Positions 47,652 through 58,058 of a stretch of 64,000 nt of DNA are shown one piece after another (within the stretch, counting starts at the first letter, position 1; each line of letters begins with the position of its first letter). A program made the position numbers and the translations under genes. The notes below the pieces were generated by a model, which searched no databases, was not told where the DNA came from, and saw nothing but the letters and a program-made list of their open reading frames with translations. The DNA comes from Opeltia flavorubescens (Eukaryota; Ascomycota; Lecanoromycetes; Teloschistales; Teloschistaceae). The DNA lies in assembly GCA_000442125.1 (NCBI GenBank), contig KE546979.1, forward strand, positions 558,001-622,000, read 5' to 3'.

Positions 47652-49172
47652 ATGAACCATACCATGAGTGGGCAGTACGATGGCGCGACCGGGCACGCAA
47701 TCCCGTTCGAGAAGGCCACCTTCATGGCCATGGCCGCCTTCACCGCAGTGGCGTGGTACAATGTAATGGAACTCAATATCCAAGTCTTCCTTACCTTCAA
47801 ACGCCATCGAGGACTGTATTTCTGGTCGTTACTCATCTCAAGTTATGGATGTGTGCTGCATGCCCTCGGGTTTCTTCTGAAGTTTTTTGGCCTCACACCG
47901 AACAATTATGTGTTCATTTCGGTAACCATCATTACGATTGGCTGGTATTGCATGGTGACGGGTCAAGCGGTGGTGCTATACTCTCGATTACATCTCGTGG
48001 TTCGAGAGCAGAAAGTGCTCCGGGGGATCTTGGCTATGATTATTGTCGATGCCTTCTGCTTTCACATCCCGACTACCGTGCTCACGTATGGTTGCAATTC
48101 GAAGGACTATAAGCGATATCTCGACATTTTCGACGTTGTCGAACGCCTGCAGATGACGGCTTTCTGCATACAAGAGTTCATCATCTCTGGTGTCTACGTT
48201 TATTCGACGATCAAGCTATTACGGCCCGTCTATCATGGCCGGACAAGGAAAGTGATGATGCAACTGATATGGATCAACTCGATCATCATCGCCATGGATG
48301 TCGTTCTGCTCGGGATGGAATATTCGAGCTTTTATGAGATCGAAGCAACAATGAAAGCGATGGTGTACAGCATTAAGCTGAAGCTCGAATTCGCGGTGCT
48401 CAACCAGCTTATGACGCTTGCCAATTCCTCCGTTAGCAGCCATCAAAAACTCAACATCCACGATGATACAGAAGGGCAGCAGCCGGAGAAGCGTAAAGGT
48501 CGATCGAAGTCGCTGGATTACCTCTCGAGGTTCCACTATCCACGGCCATCGTCGAAGAAGCGGCAGCAGCGCTATGCTCAGAGCACTTCGTACAACCCCA
48601 ACCCCAGTACAGCATATAACGAAGCCGAGTTCACGCCCGTGACTAATCAAAATCGGATGAAATGGGTACCGTCGCTAGACAGAAACTGCATGGTCGACGC
48701 CAAACACGTCGAAAATGCTGCGGACGATGAATTGAACGTTTTTACCAACCCGGCAGCTGTTTTCCGGCCAGGTAAAACAATACCGCCTGGTTTCCCTCCG
48801 CACGATGGGCTGGGCGGGATTCCATCGCCCAAATCGTCGGCTCTGACGGGAACTACTCTCAACGGGTCCAATCTTCATCTACAGGGCAACGCGGCCGGCC
48901 GACGGGCTCCACCGCCGCCTCAGCTAAACCTCAACAATGACCCTCAGGTGCTGCCTAATGGTCTCTTACGGTCTACCCGGCCGAGTGTCAGCGACTGGGC
49001 GCACGGGCCGGATAGCCAGAGCGAGATCAGTCCGAGCAGCGATGAGATTGGGCTGGACCCATACGAGGCGCGGTTTGGCTTCCCAAAGAGCCCGGGGAGC
49101 GTCCGACGAGGCCGAGGGATGGCAGAACGGAGTATGGGAATGGAGTTCATGACGAGCGCTTTACACGAATGA
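47652..49172 (+). CDS. Fungal seven-span integral membrane protein, DUF7703 type
   Basis: Single exon, 506 residues from the ATG at 47652 (a second Met is at 47664). About seven hydrophobic spans fill the first ~270 residues: FMAMAAFTAVAWYNVMEL, FWSLLISSYGCVLHALGFLL, YVFISVTIITIGWYCMVTGQ, ILAMIIVDAFCFHIPTTVL, TAFCIQEFIISGVYVYSTI, VMMQLIWINSIIIAMDVVLL. The conserved block LRPVYHGRTRKVMMQLIWIN is typical. A cytoplasmic tail of ~230 residues is Ser/Pro/basic-rich with RKGRSKSLDYLSRFHYPRP and a C-terminal ...RRGRGMAERSMGMEFMTSAL. The fold resembles the rhodopsin-like plasma-membrane proteins of Pezizomycotina with unknown ligands. Family by memory; ligand and role unknown. Confidence 0.82.
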   Translation: MNHTMSGQYDGATGHAIPFEKATFMAMAAFTAVAWYNVMELNIQVFLTFKRHRGLYFWSLLISSYGCVLHALGFLLKFFGLTPNNYVFISVTIITIGWYCMVTGQAVVLYSRLHLVVREQKVLRGILAMIIVDAFCFHIPTTVLTYGCNSKDYKRYLDIFDVVERLQMTAFCIQEFIISGVYVYSTIKLLRPVYHGRTRKVMMQLIWINSIIIAMDVVLLGMEYSSFYEIEATMKAMVYSIKLKLEFAVLNQLMTLANSSVSSHQKLNIHDDTEGQQPEKRKGRSKSLDYLSRFHYPRPSSKKRQQRYAQSTSYNPNPSTAYNEAEFTPVTNQNRMKWVPSLDRNCMVDAKHVENAADDELNVFTNPAAVFRPGKTIPPGFPPHDGLGGIPSPKSSALTGTTLNGSNLHLQGNAAGRRAPPPPQLNLNNDPQVLPNGLLRSTRPSVSDWAHGPDSQSEISPSSDEIGLDPYEARFGFPKSPGSVRRGRGMAERSMGMEFMTSALHE

Positions 49173-50157
49173 CGAAACGTACTATTGCTGGCATTATGGG
49201 GGCTGGGCATATCCAAAGGGAGTCTGGAGTTCATGTCTACTACGGGGATATGCAAGGAGTCCGGTCCGGTCAGGAAAGGCTGTGGTATAGGAGGTTTTGA
49301 GTGCATATGGGCATTGTTCGAGATTTATCTATATTCCCCATGCTGCCGGTCGTTGAAGGAGTTTTCGCTCCATCTAACATACGTATTCATGTATATACGC
49401 AGCTATTGTGGCCAGTCCTTGCAAGGGAACACTGGCTATTACATATATCATCCCGGTATCTGATTATTCAAATGGATCATTTTCTGTTTAAAGTGTGAGC
49501 ACTGTAATCGCCACCATCAAAGCTGAAATAGCACTCGATTACAATATACACCTTCTCCATTCAGCCTAAGTTGTCTAAGAGACGAAGCTTCGCCACCTTC
49601 TCCTTCCTTTTTTCCTCCATCTTTCACGCATAAGCGATACAAGCGTGTTTCGCGCTTGTATCGACCTTGCATCAACTTCTTTCTGCCTCGCCACTCCTAT
49701 CCATCGGTTCATCAGCCTCGACAGCAAGCGGAAGAAAGCTGCTGGAATCTAGTCACTGAAAAGTGACTTGCATTGAATGCCAAGATACTCAGGTCAAGTA
49801 TGTACCATTACTCGCATTGTACACGAGGCTTTCTCGGCCCCGTCCCGTTGACGGTAAGACATGCAAGGGAGAAAGACTGTGGATCGAGACTAGAATTGGT
49901 AGTTCACACGGCTCAAGACTGTGTTTGAGGCACTCTGCGACTAATGCTCAACGCCCATGTGTCTATGTATGGATCCAGCCCGCTCTCGGGATGCATCTTG
50001 AGTGTTTCATCTTGTCTTGCACTTGCTCTTTTTTCCTTGTCCTAACCTCTTCTCCTCTCCTTCTATACTGCCTCTCTCAGTATTATTATCTTCTCCTACA
50101 GTTTTCTTCGCATATTGATGTCTGAGCGGTTGATCACGCATTTTCGAGGCGGTAAGA
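49173..50157. other. Tandem gap between two membrane-protein genes
   Basis: 985 bp. It holds a perfect 11-bp hairpin at 49635-49663 and a CGAAGCTTCG palindrome near 49583. Pyrimidine-rich sequence from 50015 to 50100 is probably the next gene's leader. The open frame from 49763 begins with GTG and is not called. Confidence 0.5.
49635..49663. other. Perfect 11-bp inverted repeat
   Basis: CGATACAAGCG, loop TGTTTCG, CGCTTGTATCG. All 11 pairs match. It lies ~500 bp upstream of the start of the next gene. It could form a hairpin in the leader RNA or act as a dimer-type protein site. Confidence 0.6.
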
Positions 50158-51366
50158 ATGGCCTCTTCTATCACCAAGAATCAGTCCCAGAACGATAAGC
50201 GATGGATCTGGAAAATTGTCGTGCGGGTTATTGGCATCGTCCTTGCGCTGGTTGGGATGGGATGTGTTGCCTGGATCCTGTACAAACTGCGTCAATGGAA
50301 GAATGTTCATGAAGATGGAGATTATCAGGCAGACGAGTTCATCTTGCCCTGGTTGTTATTCAGCGTATGTAAAGCTTTTCTCTTCTATCAAATTGAGCCT
50401 CAATTTGTGTGCCAATTGTCCGTTGGCTCCATCATATCGTCCGTCTCAGTCCTTTCAATTACACAACTCCTGGTCTCTTCCCAGACCAATCCCACCTCTT
50501 TATTCCATATCTCCCACTTACTTTATTCCCCCAAGCGTCACGATTCTCACCGTTTTTCCAACAGTTGACACTTTCCCTCGTCTACAATGCGGCCAACATC
50601 CTTATGGTCTTCTCTCACCACTCCAACCTCCTCACCCGGACTGCTACTATCACCTGCGACCTCCTCCTTGCCCTTTCTCTCCTCGCCAGCGGCATATGGC
50701 TTTCACTCGCAGCCACAACCGGCATCGACGGTAACAGCGCCCTCGACATCCACTTCTACACCCGCAATTCCAGCTTTGCCTACTCCCTCACCATCAAAGG
50801 CGCCATCTTAATCATAAGCATCATACTCACATTCCTCACCGCGTAAATATCCCCTAAACCTATCTTCTACCTCCAGACAATTAACAAATCCCCTCAAAAA
50901 TAGCCTCCTCCATACCCCCCTCTTCCTCTCAGCCGCCCATTCAGCCTTTCTCTCCCGCCGACATCATTCCAACGCTCACGCCCACCACGAGAATTTCCCC
51001 CCGATATCCCATAAACTCAACGATATTGGATATGAACCCGAAAACCAGCAGCACCACCATCATCACTTTTTCCACCACCAGCAGCATCAACCTCTACCCC
51101 TCCACCCAGCCTACCGCTCCCCACTTCCATACCCGAATCCCAACCATCCGACAAGCCCATACCCGAATGCGCAGATCCTCCATCCAAATCCCCTAGCCCC
51201 GGCTCCAGCGCTTCGGTATCAGCATCAGGCCAGCCCGACTGGTGTACATGCTAGGAGTGAGAGCGTGGGGAGCAGGGGGAGTGGATTGGATATCAAATGT
51301 TATGGGCTTGGGGTAAATATGGAAGCGGGGAAGGAGGTGAAGGAGGGGCCTAGGATGGGTTGGTAA
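50158..51366 (+). CDS. Fungal four-span membrane protein with His-rich tail
   Basis: Exons 50158-50364, 50565-50842 and 50904-51366 give 315 residues. Four hydrophobic spans: VVRVIGIVLALVGMGCVAWI, LPWLLFSLTLSLVYNAANIL, ATITCDLLLALSLLASGIWL and GAILIISIILTFLTALLHTP. The arrangement resembles MARVEL-like or SUR7-neighbour fungal proteins, but I see no defining motif. The tail has a histidine-rich run (QQHHHHHFFHHQQHQPLPLH), then Pro/Asn/Tyr-rich repeats and the end KEVKEGPRMGW. Exon 1 to exon 2 uses a 200-bp intron, the longest here; the phase-0 junction keeps the second span intact. Function not known. Confidence 0.78.
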
Positions 51367-52007
51367 TGGCTTTGGTGGAGGGTGTTTGGAAATGGAAAAA
51401 GAGTATTGTGTCCCTATGTTGTTTATTGAGCTTGTTTTGCGGTTTGTGTTTCTGGGTTTTGGGTTTCATGGGGTATAAGGGGCTGGACTGTATTGTGTGT
51501 GGGCGTTAATGTATGATGAGCCGGGGAGTGGATGGTAATTATACCCTGGAGTGGGAGAAAGGGGAGAAGTCGTTTGTAAATAGTGTGTGACTTGGTGTTT
51601 CGAATGTGATTCTGACATGGTTTACTTTGCTCCAGTCCAACGAACGGAATCCTGTTTGCCAGTGGATGTGAGTGATCTTTTTCAAACCTATACTCTGATT
51701 TTGCTTGCTGTGGATGTAATTGATGTAGTCGCTACATCGATAAATATGGTGCAACTTGAAGCGGTATAGAGAATCAGAGGGATCGATTTGAAAATATCTA
51801 CCAAGATTTTGCAATGATCCATCTAAATACTGAGATATCCTTCTGGGTAAGAAGAGACGATCTCCATTCTCCCAATGCGCTCTCTACTATCTATAAGATT
51901 ACACTGACACATCCTTCGAATTCCTCTACCAATGATATTACAAACATCGGCTCCTACCATCGTACATTCGAAATTTCTTTCCTTCCTATCTAATCTCTTT
52001 TCAAACC
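51367..52007. other. Convergent gap, four-span gene and SRV2
   Basis: 641 bp of facing 3' ends; nothing else seen. Confidence 0.5.
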
Positions 52008-53854
52008 TTAACCGGCATGTTCCACAATCTCACTAACCATCATCCCATCCCTCACCACATGCTTCATCTGCTCCGGCAGCGCCCTCTCCACATAATCACC
52101 ATCTTCCTCCCCTGGCGGCGGCAAATTCACATTCACACCTGTACACTTACTCGTGAAAACCTCCGTCCCCAGACTTTCCCTTCCCAGATAGATCGCCGCA
52201 CCATCCACTTGATCCAGCATGATCGTCGGCAGCGTGCCTAGGACCTGCAACTCAAACTTCGGAGATTTGATGACATCGACAGCGGAAACGAGGGAATCGA
52301 TGACCAGCGAAACCCGAGTACAGTTGTCGAGGGAGATGGCGTTTGCTTTTCCAATGACGCGGATTGTCGTCTTCGTGCAGCGGGATATGAGGATTGAATG
52401 CGAGATGTGAGCTTTAATCTCAAGCATTCCAGAAGCGGGGTTGCTGTCGTAATTCTCGATGAGCCATTTGTTGCCTTCGAGTTCCTTTTTGGGGGGCTTT
52501 TTGGTCCGCATACTTTCTGGTTTGGGTTTCGTGCCCGGGATGGGGGATCGGTTACCACGGGAGGAAGACGAGTCGGATCGTACCGGTCCGGAAGGGACTG
52601 CTGAGCCGGCGCGGAGGGAAGGATTCTTGTGTGTTTGCGACGAGGGGTCGACTTTTCGAAGTTTGGAGGTGACGGCTTCGCCTTTGGAGATCTCGTCAAA
52701 AACGGCGCCCATGTCAGATGGGTTGCGGGAGCTCGAGATGCCGTTTGGTGGCATGGGTGGAGGAGGTGGGGCATTGTTGAAGTTAGGGAGAGGTGGAGGC
52801 GGCGGAGGACCCCCGGCTGAGGATTGTGGAGGTGGGGATCTGGTAGTTGATGGATCGCCGTTGTTTACTTCTTCATTTGCTTGCAAAGGGTCGATGCCAT
52901 CGGGATTCCATGTTAGCCCTGAGGGATAATGTTGCTTTACATAGGCAGTAAGGGATGTGAAGATTCGATAGAACGTCTGCACCCATTGGACATGCGTCTG
53001 GTCTCTGCCTACTGTTAGTGGACATGTAGTGCCGGGCAGGCTATTCAGGCTTACTTCTCCTTGTACTCCTTGATCACCCGATTGCCCCAGAACTGGGCAC
53101 TGCTTAGCGACTCTGTGATCGTGTCCACAGGCTTCGTTTCCCAGGCGACCCAGGTAAGAACGTTGATGCCTTCCGAAACGGTGGTGAGATGCCCAAAGAG
53201 TGGCGACGGCCGATTGGCTTCTCTGATATCATTTACGACACCCATTGTCGATTGCAAGTCTTTCAGAATTTCCATGTATACAGGTGATTGGATGTCTGGT
53301 TTCCTTGCCTTCGTGGTAACAATCAAATACTTCCGTTCCGCAGCAAAGGCTCGAAGTACTGCGGCTGACTGTGATCATTTTCAGCGATTTGGACGTGCGG
53401 CATGGTTGCCCCGGATCCTTTGATTTTTGCACTCACCTGCTCAGCCACCAGTCCTCCAATTTCTTCGCTCATATTGACAAATGTCTTGACGTCCCCATTG
53501 ATCAGCGCATCGAAATCATCGATGGCGGGAGGCAGGGGAGCCACGGCTAGTTGTGTCTGAGAAGAAGTAGGTCCATTTTGATCGTTGGCCCTCGGTGCTG
53601 TGAGGCCTGCCTCTGGTAACGAATCCATCCCGTTCCTTGCCCCTTCTGTTGGTATCATATCCTCAAGGCGAGAGGTTGCAGCCTCCAGCCTATGGATGAA
53701 GGTCAGCGGGATGTTGATGCGCTTTGGGATGTCGAGATGATCGGGAAGCAGGGCCGGGTTGAGGCAGCATGGGCACTCCATAGAGGCAATACGGGGATAG
53801 GGGAACGACGGCATACCGCTTGATGAGAGTTGTGAGATTGTTCATGCTGCCCAT
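52008..53854 (-). CDS. SRV2: Adenylyl cyclase-associated protein (CAP/Srv2)
   Basis: Exons 53854-53817, 53689-53437, 53368-53055 and 53004-52008 give 533 residues. The N-terminus MNNLTTLIKRLEAATSRLED is the cyclase-binding, oligomerising helix. The helical folded domain includes FAAERKYLIVTTKARKPDIQ and FGHLTTVSEGINVLTWVAWE. A polyproline part (GGPPPPPPLPNFNNAPPPPP) and a WH2-like stretch with TSKLRKVD follow. The C-terminal CARP beta-helix runs from KELEGNKWLIENYD to the end, including ISLDNCTRVSLVIDSLVSAV and QVDGAAIYLGRE. CAP recycles actin monomers with cofilin and links Ras to adenylyl cyclase. The acceptor GGCAG|AG before exon 4 was chosen because it gives EKDQTHVQWVQTF. Confidence 0.95.
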
Positions 53855-54276
53855 CGTGACAAAAGCTGCAAAGTTGCTGCAGGTGTCCGGTGGTGATAGG
53901 GGTAGACCGTGATTGCTTGGTGAATACAAGCGCGTGGATCGCTCAAAGTGAATGATACTCCAATCAACGTATTTTTGATTTCTATTAACCACAAATGTAA
54001 CTCGTAGGGTAGTCTTCAGTATCAACAAAGAGAGCAGGCTTGACAAGGATAACTCTAAATTCAGGAGTCCAGTCGATGTCGAGGTTGCGGTTGCTTAAGT
54101 CCGTGGTATTGCCGCTCACAAATATTCCTAATCTGGTATGTCGTTCTCGACATATATCCTCACAGCACTTGAAAGAGTAGCGTTCTAATACAAGTAAGGG
54201 GAGAGTCATCAGTCTCTAATGTGTGCACAAATCAATTTAGGAGTAGTTCGCTCATGATCATTGTACTCCGATCATC
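53855..54276. promoter_or_regulatory. Divergent gap, SRV2 and MAK32
   Basis: 422 bp between two outward-facing starts. A 74-codon minus frame at 54209-53985 looks mildly protein-like but is unrecognised. Confidence 0.45.
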
Positions 54277-55383
54277 ATGGACCTAGTCACGCTTGGAATG
54301 TTCATCATCGACGAAATCCACTATCAGCCTCCCAAACAGCCGGATATTGATGTCATGGGAGGTGCAGGTTTATACACCGCTCTTGGTGCAAGGTTGTTCC
54401 GACCTCCACCGTCGTCTTTGAAGGTAGGGTGGGTCGTTCATCGAGGTCACGATTTTCCATCGAAAATGAAAGAGACCATTGAGTCTTGGGGCACGAGCTG
54501 TAAATTCATCGAAACACCGCATCGGGTGACTACTAGAGCTTGGAATAGGTACGAGCAGGACGGATATAGGTCTTTCAAATACCTGAATGATAAAGCTCAA
54601 GTGGACGAAGATTGTCTGTCGGTGGAGCAGCTGATGTCCAAGACCTACCATTTGATATGTTCTGCAGAACGCTGCATCAGCCTCGTTCAGGGAATCAAAG
54701 CCAAGCGCGAGCAAATGGCTGAGGCGAACGACAAGGACGACCACGTTGAGCAAGCCCTAATACATAAACCTGTATTCATCTGGGAGCCATTACCCGCACT
54801 GTGTAAGCCTTCAGAGTTTCGAGCATTCCTCGAAGCAGTGAACTTGGTTGATGTCGTCAGTCCTAACTTAGAAGAATTCGGTAGCCTTCTTGGTGTTAAC
54901 TTTGATCTCGCACAATCTGGTTGCTGGACTTTGCTGCGGCAGAAATGCCAGGAGATCATCGAATCTACAAGCGAGAAGACCGAGACTGTATTAGTGGTCC
55001 GGCTTGGTGAGGAAGGCTGTTACGTTGCACAGCGTGGCCGTTGTCTCCATCTGCCTGCGTATTACGACCAGAATGTAGCTAGCCTAGTCGTTGATCCGAC
55101 AGGAGGTGGCAATACTTTCCTCGGCGGATTTGCCATCGGGCTTCTTGAACATGCTAGCCCGGAAACTACAGATCAGTCTGAGGAGGCCGCGCTCTACGGT
55201 ACAGTTGCTGCGAGCTTTGCGATTGAGCAAGTTGGTGTGCCAGCATTGGAACGTCCGTCCTCCCAAGGAGAACTCTGGAATGGAGAGCAAGTCGAGGGTC
55301 GACTAGAGAGGTACAAACGAAGAGTGAAGGAATTGAATCTCTATGCCAAGGAATGCTTTATTGAGGAAAGTGAATCCTTGTAA
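54277..55383 (+). CDS. MAK32: PfkB-family protein, MAK32 type
   Basis: Single exon, 368 residues. It starts MDLVTLGMFIIDEIHY and has MGGAGLYTALGARLF, the PfkB first-motif region. Later VFIWEPLPALCKPSEF, DVVSPNLEEFGSLLG (the NxxE block) and VVDPTGGGNTFLGGFAIGLL. In active sugar kinases the last motif is usually GAGD with a catalytic Asp; here it is GGGN, so Asn replaces the catalytic base. Yeast MAK32 is needed for stability of the L-A dsRNA virus toxin system; its biochemical activity is not established. I recall the GGGN form in other MAK32-like proteins but could not check. The name is by overall similarity. Confidence 0.85.
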   Translation: MDLVTLGMFIIDEIHYQPPKQPDIDVMGGAGLYTALGARLFRPPPSSLKVGWVVHRGHDFPSKMKETIESWGTSCKFIETPHRVTTRAWNRYEQDGYRSFKYLNDKAQVDEDCLSVEQLMSKTYHLICSAERCISLVQGIKAKREQMAEANDKDDHVEQALIHKPVFIWEPLPALCKPSEFRAFLEAVNLVDVVSPNLEEFGSLLGVNFDLAQSGCWTLLRQKCQEIIESTSEKTETVLVVRLGEEGCYVAQRGRCLHLPAYYDQNVASLVVDPTGGGNTFLGGFAIGLLEHASPETTDQSEEAALYGTVAASFAIEQVGVPALERPSSQGELWNGEQVEGRLERYKRRVKELNLYAKECFIEESESL

Positions 55384-55759
55384 GAAACTTCGTCTGAGCT
55401 ACAGGCAATGTCACGTCACATATTACATTTTGAAGAGAGAATGTATCAGCAAGTGATGAAATACTACAATTGAAAAAAAAAAGAAAGCATGAGTTATGCA
55501 TAAAGCTTGACGATAAAAGTTGAAATATATGTGGTATGCATCGAAGATGATAAATACACTTCTTTGTTCCTCTGAAGAAGTACCGGATGACATTTTATCA
55601 CATGAGCCCTTGTTCGCCGAAACTCCATTGATGCAGCTGGAAGTTAGGGTTATTGTTGCTGCTCTTTCATAGTTCGCTCATGCTCTATGATTTGTTTACT
55701 CCAGCTAGAGATCGAGTCAGATTGGAGGGCATCGTCCACTTGGACAGCAATGTTGCTCA
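55384..55759. other. Convergent gap, MAK32 and the 87-residue gene
   Basis: 376 bp with an A-rich tract (AAAAAAAAAAGAAAG) near 55473. Nothing else seen. Confidence 0.45.
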
Positions 55760-56076
55760 CTATCGACTGGGAAAGAAGCGGCCTGGCTCGGGAAACCTTG
55801 TCCTTGTTTCTCGTTCGGCACTTATGCTCCAGACCATTGCGGTAATACCAACTATGACGCCTGCCATAACCACTGTATTTGATTTCCAATTGGCGGGCTG
55901 GGCGTACCACCCTCCGGATGGCGACCAGACATGTTTGGGGTATCTAGAAGAAGATCAGCACATCGAAGTGTTGGGGTTCAAGCGGGACGACTGTACGGTA
56001 TTTTGCCCCCGGTTGACTGGGAAATTGAAGCACCTTTCGACTGCACTGTCTTAATTGAATGGTCTGGCTCCGTCAT
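55760..56076 (-). CDS. Small mitochondrial-type single-span protein, two exons
   Basis: Exon 56076-55997 (80 nt) and exon 55943-55760 (184 nt) around a 53-bp GT-AG intron give 87 residues. The product reads MTEPDHSIKTVQSKGASISQ, then YPKHVWSPSGGWYAQPANWK, a single span NTVVMAGVIVGITAMVWSIS, and AERETRTRFPEPGRFFPSR at the end. The HVWSPxGGWY...QPANW motif, one membrane helix and the EPGRFFPSR tail look strongly conserved, as in small inner-membrane subunits such as accessory subunits of respiratory complex I. I cannot name the subunit. Each exon is too short to stand out, and the longer open frames over it in other phases are misleading. It shares a 237-bp divergent promoter with mL44, also mitochondrial. 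Confidence 0.8.
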
Positions 56077-56313
56077 ATTCGCTTGCTGTCAGGGTAGCAT
56101 ACGGTAGTGGAGCTGTCTTCAGTTGCTTCAGCTGAACTCCGCAATAGCGTCTTGGCAGGATCGTGGGATCCCTGCAATCTCACGTACACGACTTTTTAGT
56201 TCAAGAAATTTGCATCTCAGTCCAAGGCCAAAGGGCAAATACGGCAAGCGCGATCAGTAACAGGACTGCCGCGAGCTGATGTTGAGAGCATTGTGCGCCA
56301 ATTGCTTCTGCCT
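56077..56313. promoter_or_regulatory. Divergent promoter, 87-residue gene and mL44
   Basis: 237 bp shared by two apparently mitochondrial genes, which suggests co-expression. Confidence 0.45.
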
Positions 56314-57609
56314 ATGAAAGCTTTCCGCCTCCTACGATGGAGCGGCTCAGTCCTCTCGCCTCGAACCAGACCATGCGGCCTTCATCAGCTCTACAAGTAC
56401 AATCCTCCAACACGCTTCCTGTCCGCCATATCCCCTCTTCGACAAGCCATCCAAGAACAAGACCAAAATTACGAGCCAGAAGAAAGTCAGCAAGAGGCAG
56501 GAATAATACGAGAAGATGACGCCCCCCTTATCCCTGAAGACATGCCCGACCACCTCCAAAAGGAGGCTCGCCTTCGTGCTTTACCCTCACCTCCACTGTC
56601 CGAAGCTAGAAGCTCCGCAAAACTCGCTGCTTTACATGCTCGGCTACTACTCTCTCCCCGTCTTCCAATCGAAACCCTAGCACGCTGCCTCGTCGACGAA
56701 ACCGCTGACCAAAATCCTGATTTCAACAATACATCCCTCGCCATCCTCGGCCGTGAACTCTACAGCTACTATACTTCCGAAGCCATACTGTGTCGATACC
56801 CACGTCTTCCAACCGCCGTTGTTTTTGCTGCCATGTCCGCCTACGTCGGCCCTACAACTCTGACCCAAATAACCAAAGAATGGGGCGTTGAGCTCGTTGC
56901 CGAACCAGGTGGAGAGGTCGATCCAGGATACCTCCAATGCAAACGTGACGATTCGATGCTCACTGGGGGCCAAGCTAAGATATCTGGCGACGAACCATCA
57001 ACTGCTCTACAAAAAGCAGAACCGAAAATTGTGGGCGCAAATCGGCCTCATCCTGAGCAAAAAACTTGGAGGAGGGGTGTTAGTAGCATGACGGTCTATG
57101 ACGATGAATTTGGAGGTCTTATTGAGGGCAAGGCGAACGAAGATCGAACCACGACAGTTAGCGAAGCGTGTGCACGCTTCGTTCAAGCCGTCATGGGGGC
57201 CGTATACTTGCACCGTGGCAGGCATGCCGCTAAAACGTTCTTCAAAGAACACATCCTCTCCCGGTATCTCGATGTCGGCAGTATGTTTGACTTCAAGAAC
57301 CCAACTCGGGATCTAAGTAAACTCTGCGCGAGGGAGGGCTTCGAGAGCCCTGTGGCGCGCATACTCAGCGAGACGGGTAGACTAAGCCGACATCCCGTCT
57401 TCAATGTAGGAGTATTTGCTGGCAGGGAAAAACTAGGAGAGGGTACAGGATCGAGTCTTAATGAAGCGAGGATGAGGGCTGCAGTTGGGGCATTGAAGGG
57501 ATGGTATTTGTACAGTCCGTTAGATACGAGGGTCCCGAGTGATGCGGAAGGACCCAACGCGAAACCGTGGAAACCGGTCTTGATTGACATTGGGGAGGTT
57601 GTCGTATGA
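56314..57609 (+). CDS. MRPL3: Mitochondrial large-subunit ribosomal protein mL44 (MRPL3)
   Basis: Single exon, 431 residues from the ATG at 56314; the frame extends 21 nt upstream only from a GTG. The N-terminus (MKAFRLLRWSGSVLSPRTRP) is a mitochondrial presequence. An RNase III-like domain spans about residues 90-320: KLAALHARLLLSPRLPIETL, LAILGRELYSYYTSEAILCR, ACARFVQAVMGAVYLHRGRH. A double-stranded-RNA-binding domain follows (PVARILSETGRLSRHPVFNV, GVFAGREKLGEGTGSSLNEA). The acidic catalytic residues of true RNase III are not evident, as in mL44, which is a structural protein near the ribosomal exit side. A ~60-residue insert rich in charged residues sits between the two halves. Confidence 0.92.
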   Translation: MKAFRLLRWSGSVLSPRTRPCGLHQLYKYNPPTRFLSAISPLRQAIQEQDQNYEPEESQQEAGIIREDDAPLIPEDMPDHLQKEARLRALPSPPLSEARSSAKLAALHARLLLSPRLPIETLARCLVDETADQNPDFNNTSLAILGRELYSYYTSEAILCRYPRLPTAVVFAAMSAYVGPTTLTQITKEWGVELVAEPGGEVDPGYLQCKRDDSMLTGGQAKISGDEPSTALQKAEPKIVGANRPHPEQKTWRRGVSSMTVYDDEFGGLIEGKANEDRTTTVSEACARFVQAVMGAVYLHRGRHAAKTFFKEHILSRYLDVGSMFDFKNPTRDLSKLCAREGFESPVARILSETGRLSRHPVFNVGVFAGREKLGEGTGSSLNEARMRAAVGALKGWYLYSPLDTRVPSDAEGPNAKPWKPVLIDIGEVVV

Positions 57610-58058
57610 AAGGCGGCAGAGGATGAAGATTTTGTTGCATACCCCCTTAGGGAATCTATACCACGAGGACGCATTGGGCGGCGCTCAGCCTGTACTGTAT
57701 TCTCACTGTACTCACTCCACCCAATTCCACTTTATCTTCAGATACATAATTTGGCTTTAGGTATAACTATCCATGAAATTTCTTTTCCCTGTGAATCATG
57801 TTTACGAACTCTTGAATTGGGAATAATTTTCAACTCTAACTTAAGCATGCCATGACCAAAGCACAAAACACATACATACATACTTCTTATCAAAAACAGT
57901 AACACCCGCATGTCCACGCTTGCTATGCAGCGGATTGATGTCCAAGAAATCGACTTTTCTGAAGGTTTGAAAGAAATTCATCTCTCATCCTATATCATTA
58001 ATTTGCCCTGATAAGTGCTGCTTGGTAGCCTGCAAATCCTCTCCGCCCTTCCTGATCT
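57610..58058. other. Convergent gap, mL44 and the PTEN-like gene
   Basis: 449 bp; contains a short ACATACATACATAC run near 57870. No gene seen. Confidence 0.5.

Noticed and set aside
49763-50125. 120-codon frame before the four-span membrane protein
   Set aside because: Begins at GTG and is pyrimidine-rich leader sequence read as protein.
55650-56054. Longer open frames on both strands over the 87-residue gene
   Set aside because: The minus frame is one base out of phase with the conserved product and the plus frame is its antisense shadow.
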